This document shows, piece by piece, positions 1 through 5,605 of a stretch of DNA of 7,482 nucleotides. Position 1 is the stretch's first letter. Each line of letters opens with the position of its first letter. Origin of the DNA: Maricaulis sp. (GTDB lineage Bacteria; Pseudomonadota; Alphaproteobacteria; Caulobacterales; Maricaulaceae). The DNA lies in NCBI GenBank assembly GCA_002694345.1, contig NZLV01000212.1:1-7482 (forward strand), given 5' to 3'. The translations under genes were made by a program, and so were the position numbers. Below the pieces are notes generated by a model. It worked only from the letters and a program-made list of their open reading frames with translations. It was not told the origin of the DNA and searched no databases.

Positions 1-3000
1 ATCTCGAACCAGAAGACCGTCGGGATGGATGCGGGCTCAAGATTTTCCAGGGTTGTCCCGGCCTCATCGGATAGGGATTCCCATTCCGGCAGACCGGCAT
101 CCCCATATTCCGCAGCGGCCAGACCGACACTGTCCATCCGGACCACGGCATCGATGACCTCGGGGTCCAGATGCGGCAATGTATCGTCGTGTGACTGGAA
201 TTTCTGCAGCATCAGGGACAGGTCGGATTGACCGGAATCGCTGAGGCCTTCCATCACCGGACGGGCCAGCTTGCCGCCAGTGGCCGAGGACACGGCGTGA
301 TCGATCACGTCCTGGGTCAGGGGCTGCATCACCGGGCTGTCGACGCCGGCCGCCGGCAGTTTGGACAGATCGATCGGCTCACCGCTGGACTGCGGACCGG
401 CATCCCCGAAGAATTCCGGGAAGGTGACATCGGCGTCGTAGACGATGTTTTCAACGCCGATCAGTTCGACGGTACCGTCCGGCGATCCGGCACGATTGTC
501 GGTGACGAAGGTGCTGCCACCGCTCGTGGTGACAGTGTAGTCCGTCGACGCACCCGAGAAGTAGGCGGTATCGGTCCCCGTACCGCCGTTGAACGTGTCC
601 GTGCCACCGGAGGCAAAGAAGCGGTCATTGCCGCCATTGCCGGTCAGAACATTGTCCGCGTCATTGCCGATGAGCGTGTCATCGCCGCTACCGCCAATCG
701 CATTCTCGATGACGGTGCCATTGGCAATGCCGACATTGCCCCGCAGGCCGAGCACACTTGAGAAGGCCTCCTCGCGCAGGTCGATCGTCTGATCGGAACC
801 GGAGAGCGAGTAGTCGAATGTATCCGTACCGCCGGCATCGAACACGGTGAAGGTGGTGGCGTTCGAGAAGCCGTTATTGGCGTTGAAGATCGTGTTTCCG
901 GCGTTCGAGTTGAACCCGTAGGTCGTGTCGCCCGACCGTGTGGTCGTGGACAGGCCATACATGTCCCGGGCGGCGATGATGTCGGCAACCTGCAGGCCCA
1001 CGACAAAGGCGGTCGACGCGTCGATTTCCGTGTTCTCGCCTTGCGAGAAATAGGACATCACCGTCGCCTGCCAGCTATCGTTCAGATAGATATTGTCGAT
1101 CCCGTAATCGGCAGACCCGTCATAGGGACCTGCGTGGCCAAGCCCGAGGGCGTGACCGATTTCGTGGATGTAGGTCTGGAAGGAATAACTGTCGAGCGTG
1201 GTATCATAAAGGTCGAGCCAGGCGGTGCTGACATTGACGCTGGCCGAAGTAAAGAAGCCGCCGACAACGCCATCCGGACCGGCGAACGCGCCGTCTTCAT
1301 CATCGTCGAAATTGATTTGTGCGCTGGTGGTGATCTCCTGGAAGATCAGGCCGGTGATGTCCGACCACATCTCCAGCGCAGCCCGGGCCAGGGTTTGACC
1401 GGCCGTCGTCAGCGCCGTGATGTTCACCGTCAGCGTATCGCCGGAGGACGCATTGAACCGACCGCCACCGAAACCGGAGGCCAGATAGTCCGCGATCTCC
1501 TGGTAGGAGAAGTTGCGCAGGGGATCGGTGTGGGAGACCTCCAGCGTGTATTCGCCGGTGCGCTCGTCCGTGGAACCGCCATCCCAGCTATCCACCTCGA
1601 TATAGTAGACGCCGGTCTCGGTCGCGGTGAAGCTGATCCGGGAATCCCGGACCACGCCGAGATCGATATCATCATTCTCGACGAGAAGATTGCCGGCCTC
1701 ATCGAACAGGCGAAGGAAAGTATCCTCGACGGGCTCGGCACCCGTGCCGGTCAGATCAATCTGGTAGCGCTGGCCCGCCACCAGTTCGATGCGGATCCAG
1801 TCCTCATCGCCAGCGGTTTCCAGATTACCGACATACTGACCGCCCGAGACCATGTGAACTTCGGTCGTGTTGTTGTCCGAAACATCGGCAGCTTCATCGG
1901 CGATGTCGGACACAGTGATGGCCACGTCCTGGCTGTTGGAATTGACCCCGTCCGACGCGGTGACCGTGATGTCGTAGATATTATTGCCGCCAGCATCAGA
2001 CGGACTGTCCGCATCCGGTGCCGTCAAGAAGCTGACTTCACCCGTGCTGCTGTCGACCGTGAACAGGCTCGCATCCGTGCCGGAGATCGAATAGGTGATC
2101 GTGTCGCCTTCGGCATCCTCGGCGCGGATGACATAGGCCGATGTCTGGTTTTCCGACACATTGCCGGACGCTGCCGACAAAAAGGTCGGGGCGCCGGTTT
2201 CCACCTGGTCCGTCACGGTCAGATTGAGATTGAGATCCGTCGTCTGGCTGCCATCGCTGGCGCGGATCACGAGATTATAGACATTGTCTGTATTGGCATC
2301 AGCCGGGTTTTCAAAGTCCGGTGCCGACACGAAGCTGACTTCGCCGGTCGAGGAATTGATCGTGAAGTCGGCCGCATCCGACCCGCCAACGATGGAGTAG
2401 GTCAGCGTGTCATTGTCCCCGTCCGAAGCCACCGCCGTATAGGCAACGCCCGTCGTGTTCTCAGCCACATTGGCAGACGTCGAGGACGAGAAGACCGGCG
2501 AGAACTCGTTCACATTGGTTACGTAGACAGTCTGCGTCCGCCCTTCAGTGGTCGTTCCGTCACTGAATTCGATGATGATGTCGTACTGGTTGTCGCCATC
2601 CGCATCACCCGGGTTTTCGAAGTCCGGCGCCGAGATGAAGCGCAACTCAAACGTCGTCGCGTCGATCTCGAACAGGGCCGCATCCGTCCCGCTGATGGTA
2701 GCGGTGATCGGGTCACCTTCATCATCGGTCGGGTTGAAATCGAAGACGCTGGTGGTGTTTTCGCTGACGGAATACGGCGAGCTGAAGACGACTTCCGGTC
2801 CCTCATTCACATCCGTGATCGTCAGGCGGATATCCTGCTCGACAACATTGGTGCCGTCGGTCACGGCGACGGTGACCTCGTAGACATTGTCGCCATTGGC
2901 GTCCCAGGGGTCCTCGAAATTCGTGCCGTCGAGGAGTTCGATATCGGCGCCCGTCAGCAGGAAGGAGGCCGCGTCTGCACCGCCGACGATGGAGAAGGTC

Positions 3001-4169
3001 AACGCATCTCCATCCGCATCGGTCGCCGTCAGGCGGATGCCCCAAGTGCCCGCCATTTCGAATTCCGGAACGTCAAACTCCGACGCATTGGTGAACACAG
3101 GCGCGGTCGACTCGCCGACATCCGTGACGGTAATGACGACATTCTGGGACGAGCTGGAATTGCCGTCGCTCGCATTGACCGTGATGTCATAGACATTGTC
3201 ACCGCCGGAATCGGCCGGGTTCTCGAAGTCAGGCGGCGTGATGAAGGCGACTTCGCCCGTGGTCGCGTCAATCGTGAACAACGCAGCATCCGTCCCGGAC
3301 AGCGAGAAGGTCACCGCATCGCCCTCGGCATCCGTCGCGGTTGCCGTGTAGACGGTCCCCGACGTGTTCTCTGCCACACTAGCGCTCGCAGCCGACGTGA
3401 TGGCCGGGGCCTCGTCCACGTCTTCCACGGTAATCGTGACGGTCTGGTCGGCCGTCGCTGTGCCGTCGGACACCCGGATCGTCACTTCATAGACATTGTC
3501 CGAATTGGCATCACCGGGATTCTCGAAGTCCGGCGACGTGTTGAAAGTGACAACACCGGTCGAACTATTGATCGAGAAGGCGTTCTGGTCGGTCCCGCCG
3601 ACGATGGAATAGGACAGTGTGTCATTGTCCGCATCCGTAGCGGTCGCCGTGTAGACGCCACCACTGACATTCTCGCTGACCGTCGCGGTCGTGCCCGACG
3701 AGAAGACCGGAGCGTTGTTCGGCTGAGGAGTAGGCGGAGGCGTCGTGGTGCCACCACCGCCGCCACCGCCGCCACCGGCCGCAGCGCCGAGGAGGCCGGC
3801 ACCACCGAGCACGCCAAGAATGGCGCCACCACCACCGCCGCCACCGGCAGCGGCCGCGACAACACCGAAGTCAGCGCCGGCGATTGCCGTATCGGCGAGG
3901 TAGACATATCCATCCACGATCGCGACGTCCTGGGCCTGGAAGACCAGGACCCGGCCATTCTCGAGCGTGATACGGGCGCCACCATCGGCAAGGCGCTCGA
4001 CACTGGAGACATTCGGCTGGTCATTGGCAGCACTGAAGCCGTCCGGGACACCATCACCCTGGGCTTGCGCCTGGCCGCTCATCAGGGCGACGCCGCCCAG
4101 AGCCATCGCCCCTCCCAAGAGTGCCGATTTGGACGTATTGCGACGGTCCGACTTGTTCACGATGCTCAT
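1..4169 (-). CDS. Giant RTX serralysin-like metalloprotease with six cadherin-like domains (3' end outside window)
   Basis: Probably a calcium-dependent, zinc-binding extracellular protease and adhesin exported by the adjacent type I system. The frame is open from ATG at 4169 to the window edge (1389 complete codons, last at 3-5) with no stop. Domains seen: Sec-like segment 1-36, beta-rich prefix about 55-95, Gly-rich linker 103-150, six cadherin-like repeats 152-762, PPC domain about 766-878, M10B catalytic domain about 882-1072 with HEIGHALGLGH (1002-1012) and Met-turn VMSYFS (M1038, Y1040), serralysin C-terminal domain with RTX repeats 1159-1206, and an acidic tail. I read no cysteine, typical of RTX exports. 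Classical serralysins are near 480 residues, so this one is greatly extended at the N-terminus. The start is chosen for AGAAGGGG six bases upstream and the basic n-region that follows. It lies downstream of the transporter genes on the same strand. The family call is firm; substrate and surface versus free state are unknown. Confidence 0.93.
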   Translation of the reverse strand, partial: MSIVNKSDRRNTSKSALLGGAMALGGVALMSGQAQAQGDGVPDGFSAANDQPNVSSVERLADGGARITLENGRVLVFQAQDVAIVDGYVYLADTAIAGADFGVVAAAAGGGGGGGAILGVLGGAGLLGAAAGGGGGGGGGTTTPPPTPQPNNAPVFSSGTTATVSENVSGGVYTATATDADNDTLSYSIVGGTDQNAFSINSSTGVVTFNTSPDFENPGDANSDNVYEVTIRVSDGTATADQTVTITVEDVDEAPAITSAASASVAENTSGTVYTATATDAEGDAVTFSLSGTDAALFTIDATTGEVAFITPPDFENPADSGGDNVYDITVNASDGNSSSSQNVVITVTDVGESTAPVFTNASEFDVPEFEMAGTWGIRLTATDADGDALTFSIVGGADAASFLLTGADIELLDGTNFEDPWDANGDNVYEVTVAVTDGTNVVEQDIRLTITDVNEGPEVVFSSPYSVSENTTSVFDFNPTDDEGDPITATISGTDAALFEIDATTFELRFISAPDFENPGDADGDNQYDIIIEFSDGTTTEGRTQTVYVTNVNEFSPVFSSSTSANVAENTTGVAYTAVASDGDNDTLTYSIVGGSDAADFTINSSTGEVSFVSAPDFENPADANTDNVYNLVIRASDGSQTTDLNLNLTVTDQVETGAPTFLSAASGNVSENQTSAYVIRAEDAEGDTITYSISGTDASLFTVDSSTGEVSFLTAPDADSPSDAGGNNIYDITVTASDGVNSNSQDVAITVSDIADEAADVSDNNTTEVHMVSGGQYVGNLETAGDEDWIRIELVAGQRYQIDLTGTGAEPVEDTFLRLFDEAGNLLVENDDIDLGVVRDSRISFTATETGVYYIEVDSWDGGSTDERTGEYTLEVSHTDPLRNFSYQEIADYLASGFGGGRFNASSGDTLTVNITALTTAGQTLARAALEMWSDITGLIFQEITTSAQINFDDDEDGAFAGPDGVVGGFFTSASVNVSTAWLDLYDTTLDSYSFQTYIHEIGHALGLGHAGPYDGSADYGIDNIYLNDSWQATVMSYFSQGENTEIDASTAFVVGLQVADIIAARDMYGLSTTTRSGDTTYGFNSNAGNTIFNANNGFSNATTFTVFDAGGTDTFDYSLSGSDQTIDLREEAFSSVLGLRGNVGIANGTVIENAIGGSGDDTLIGNDADNVLTGNGGNDRFFASGGTDTFNGGTGTDTAYFSGASTDYTVTTSGGSTFVTDNRAGSPDGTVELIGVENIVYDADVTFPEFFGDAGPQSSGEPIDLSKLPAAGVDSPVMQPLTQDVIDHAVSSATGGKLARPVMEGLSDSGQSDLSLMLQKFQSHDDTLPHLDPEVIDAVVRMDSVGLAAAEYGDAGLPEWESLSDEAGTTLENLEPASIPTVFWFE
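3..428 (-). other. Acidic C-terminal tail of the cargo protein, of unknown function
   Basis: After GVENIVYD the protein continues for at least 142 residues (1248-1389) with no recognisable domain. It is acidic and contains short predicted helices such as PLTQDVIDHAVSSA, DLSLMLQKF and PEVIDAVVRMDSVGLAAA. In most serralysins the chain ends within a few dozen residues of the RTX block with the uncleaved secretion signal. Here the signal must lie beyond the window edge or in the last visible residues (IPTVFWFE). Whether this tail is part of the export signal or a separate module cannot be decided here. Confidence 0.5.
552..695 (-). other. RTX calcium-binding nonapeptide block in the cargo protein
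   Basis: Residues 1159-1206 hold about five glycine- and aspartate-rich nonapeptides: GGSGDDTLI, GNDADNVLT, GNGGNDRFF, ASGGTDTFN and GGTGTDTAY. The preceding stretch NVGIANGTVIENAIGG and the following GVENIVYDAD are typical borders of the serralysin C-terminal domain. These repeats fold into a beta-roll on binding calcium outside the cell and mark type I export. The number is small for a protein of this size, comparable to plain serralysins. Confidence 0.9.
954..1526 (-). other. Serralysin-type (M10B) catalytic domain of the cargo protein
   Basis: Residues about 882-1072. The zinc site HEIGHALGLGH lies at residues 1002-1012 (bases 1134-1166), with ligands H1002, H1006 and H1012 and catalytic E1003. 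The Met-turn VMSYFS follows, with M1038 and the serralysin-type tyrosine Y1040. Upstream, INFDDDEDGAFAG matches the conserved beta strand before the active site, and the domain ends at MYG (1070-1072), equivalent to the usual LYG. All catalytic residues I can check are present, so the enzyme should be active. Confidence 0.92.
1536..1874 (-). other. PPC (bacterial pre-peptidase C-terminal) domain in the cargo protein
   Basis: Residues about 766-878 show the pattern of this beta-sandwich domain: GDEDWIRIEL at 787-796, then GQRYQIDL, DTFLRLFDEAGNLLVENDD, and a closing TGVYYIEV and GEYTLEV. PPC domains usually sit after the catalytic domain of secreted proteases and are often removed on maturation. 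Here it sits just before the protease domain, between it and the cadherin stalk, so it may act as a spacer or as part of a processing region. Domain identity rests on motif recognition. Confidence 0.8.
1884..3716 (-). repeat. Six tandem cadherin-like domains in the cargo protein
   Basis: Residues 152-762 form six modules of about 99-104 residues: 152-255, 256-357, 358-458, 459-557, 558-661 and 662-762. The recurring pattern is VSENxxG, TATDADGD, a TGEVxF strand, PDFENPxDxxxDNxY and a closing SDG...TVTDVNE, with the acidic calcium-binding positions expected of cadherin domains. Modules 1, 3 and 5 carry SIVGGxD; modules 2, 4 and 6 carry SGTDAxLF, so the units alternate. Module 3 lacks the TGEVxF strand and module 6 lacks the ENP part of PDFENP. 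Such arrays usually give a calcium-stiffened stalk or adhesive surface. Boundaries are set by eye to within a few residues. Confidence 0.88.
3720..3863 (-). other. Glycine-rich linker with AAAG motifs in the cargo protein
   Basis: Residues 103-150 contain two polyglycine runs separated by a hydrophobic AILGVLGGAGLLGAAA segment, followed by TTTPPPTPQP. AAAG occurs at the start of both glycine runs (residues 106-109 and 129-132). Just before it, residues about 65-93 read as alternating beta strands around ITLENGRVLVF. A beta-rich prefix followed by a glycine-rich linker is seen in N-terminal modules of some large T1SS adhesins (BapA-prefix or LapA retention types), but I cannot confirm homology. 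The GGN codon runs could vary in length by slippage. Confidence 0.55.
4062..4169 (-). other. Sec-like signal segment at the cargo N-terminus
   Basis: Residues 1-36 have a basic n-region (K6, R9, R10, K14), a hydrophobic stretch of about 15 residues (A16-M30) and a small-residue end SGQAQA followed by QG, which looks like a signal peptidase I site after A36. T1SS substrates normally carry only an uncleaved C-terminal signal, so this segment is unexpected. It could be a true signal peptide, an N-terminal membrane or channel retention segment, or a neutral hydrophobic leader. The features are seen directly; the function is inference. Confidence 0.5.
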
Positions 4170-4175
4170 GACTAT

Positions 4176-4183
4176 CCCCTTCT
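4176..4183 (-). promoter_or_regulatory. Ribosome binding site of the cargo gene
   Basis: On the minus strand AGAAGGGG sits six bases before the ATG at 4169. It is the best Shine-Dalgarno match near any start in the window and fixes the cargo start. It lies outside the upstream stem-loops, so it should be freely accessible. Confidence 0.75.
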
Positions 4184-4192
4184 GCGTTGCCC

Positions 4193-4307
4193 GCCCTGAT
4201 GGCCAGGGCAAGCGATGCGGACCTTGCCGGTCCGCGTGTTGAACAGCGAACGGCCGTCTCCAGGGCCGTTCATGTAATTCCGGACTGGCAGGCGATTTAC
4301 TCGCCTG
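4193..4307 (-). other. Tandem stem-loops between the channel gene and the cargo gene
   Basis: Four perfect inverted repeats follow one another. They are 4289-4307 (7-bp stem, 5-base loop holding the channel gene's TAA stop), 4248-4271 (8-bp stem, 8-base loop), 4217-4235 (7-bp stem, 5-base loop) and 4193-4209 (6-bp stem, 5-base loop). None is followed by a clear U-run, so they are not textbook terminators. They could act as a leaky terminator, as RNA processing or stability elements that separate cargo levels from transporter levels, or as protein binding sites. I see no convincing -35/-10 promoter pair in the gap. Confidence 0.55.
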
Positions 4308-5604
4308 TCGCAACCCTTGGTGTGCGCCCAGTCAGGCGCAGCAGTTCCAGTTTCTGCCTCAACCAGTCAAAGCGCGCAGATATCACGTCTATCTGGGCAC
4401 GTTCATGGGCAAGACGGGCGTCGACCAGGTCGGGCAAAGTGCCCAGGCCGTATTCAAATTCACCGGCGATGGCATCAAAATACTCCGCCTGACTGCTGGC
4501 CACAGCTTCGCGCCGGATCAGCTGAGCTTCCAGCGAAATCGACCGCCGGAATGCAATTTCTGCTTGTTCGCGCATGTCGCGCTGAAGCGTCCGCAAGGCG
4601 CTCTGCTCGGCCGCCAGCTGGGCAGCTGCCTGATCCCGTTGGGCATTCAGGGCCCGCCCCGTATAGAGCGGCACGGACACATCCACGCCGAGGCGGTCAC
4701 GCCCTTCCCAGTCTTCGCGCTGATCATCATAGACGTAGGACGCGATCCCCACAGCCTCGATCACCGGCAGCCGGTTCCGGCGGGCCCGGTCCAGACGGGC
4801 CTCCAGACTGCGCACGGCACTGAGGCGGGCACCAATCATCGGATTGTCCGACAGAGCGGCCTGGACGAGCCGGTCGAGCGTTTCCAGACCGGCCATCTCT
4901 CCCGCCAGGCTCCGGGAGGCGGACTCGCTATCGCACAAGTCCAGCCTGTCCACACCCGCATATTCCCGGATCCGCGTGGCGGACTGGTCAGCCAGAAATT
5001 GAAGCTCGAGAGCATCCGCCTCGGCATTGGCCAACTGGGCCTCGATCTGGGCCCGGTCCGCCCGGGTCGCACCGCCGCGCGCCAGCAAATCCGTGACCGC
5101 ATCCCGCTGCCGACGGAAATAATCCCGGCGCTCGGACACCACATCGATAACTGCGAGGGTTTCCAGTCTGGTCAGATAGGCATCAGCCAGCATCTGGGCG
5201 GATTCTGCCTGCTGCGCAGCGATCTCGTAATTGCGCTGGTCGACCTGATTGTCCGCGGCGGCCTCAGCCAGACGGGCATCCCCGAAATCATACAGGCGCT
5301 GACTGACCTGAACGCCCAGCTGGTTTTCCAACTGACTACTGGTCAGGCCCGTATCACCCAGGCTCGAGCGACCGAATGTGGAGACTTGAGGCCGGCGCAG
5401 CGACCGTGCGGCCTGGACCTCTGCTTCCGCTTCCGCCAACCGGGCCTCGGCTCCGGCCACTTCAGGCGCCCGTGATGCGGCCAAGCTCATCGCATCTGTC
5501 AGGGACAGGCACACGCCCGGCGACTGGGCTGCGGCAGGCGCTGCGGCACAGGCAAACCCCAGAAGCATCGCTGCGGGGATAGACGACAGAGATATCCGTT
5601 TCAT
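4297..5604 (-). CDS. TolC-family outer-membrane channel of the type I secretion system
   Basis: Outer-membrane exit duct (PrtF/TolC family) that docks with the fusion protein to export the cargo. The protein has 435 residues, a normal size. It begins with a signal peptide (MKRISLSSIP, hydrophobic core, then APAAAQ with likely cleavage after A26). The mature part shows two outer-membrane efflux repeats: LSLTDAMSLAASRAPEV (33-49) with a long helical coiled coil to about 215, and ETLDRLVQAALSDNP (241-255) with a second helical half. Beta-strand segments include VSQRLYDFGDA and the matching VSVPLYTGRA. ATG 5604 is preferred over an in-frame GTG at 5640 because it gives a clean signal peptide, has GAGGA nine bases upstream, and sits one base after the preceding stop. 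Cysteines C32 and C224 could pair in the periplasm. It ends in TAA inside a stem-loop. Specificity for the cargo is inferred from position. Confidence 0.92.
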   Translation of the reverse strand: MKRISLSSIPAAMLLGFACAAAPAAAQSPGVCLSLTDAMSLAASRAPEVAGAEARLAEAEAEVQAARSLRRPQVSTFGRSSLGDTGLTSSQLENQLGVQVSQRLYDFGDARLAEAAADNQVDQRNYEIAAQQAESAQMLADAYLTRLETLAVIDVVSERRDYFRRQRDAVTDLLARGGATRADRAQIEAQLANAEADALELQFLADQSATRIREYAGVDRLDLCDSESASRSLAGEMAGLETLDRLVQAALSDNPMIGARLSAVRSLEARLDRARRNRLPVIEAVGIASYVYDDQREDWEGRDRLGVDVSVPLYTGRALNAQRDQAAAQLAAEQSALRTLQRDMREQAEIAFRRSISLEAQLIRREAVASSQAEYFDAIAGEFEYGLGTLPDLVDARLAHERAQIDVISARFDWLRQKLELLRLTGRTPRVATGE

Positions 5605-5605
5605 C

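Noticed and set aside
228..761. Plus-strand open frame of 177 codons.
   Set aside because: Same mirror register as the cargo gene; it is broken at 759-761 simply because the cargo uses a TCA serine codon there.
1884..3716. CRISPR array or DNA-level satellite in the repeated region.
   Set aside because: The repeats are about 300 bases, diverged, and match protein domain boundaries; there are no short identical repeats with unique spacers.
3482..4057. Minus-strand open frame of 191 codons, rich in Ser, Arg and Thr.
   Set aside because: It lies out of frame inside the cargo gene and is low-complexity; the in-frame reading gives recognisable linker and cadherin sequence.
1041..4199. Plus-strand open frame of 1052 codons, with repeating Arg/Asp-rich segments.
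   Set aside because: It lies in exact codon register opposite the cargo gene. In that register stops arise only where the minus gene uses TTA, CTA or TCA, which are rare in GC-rich genes. Its repeats mirror the cadherin array, it has no recognisable domain, and the minus strand gives a coherent protease.
4248..4271. Rho-independent terminator after the channel gene.
   Set aside because: The stem is strong but no U-run follows on the minus strand, so it is reported only as part of the stem-loop cluster.
4405..5475. Plus-strand open frame of 356 codons.
   Set aside because: Codon-register mirror of the TolC-type gene, with no domain, ribosome binding site or signal of its own.
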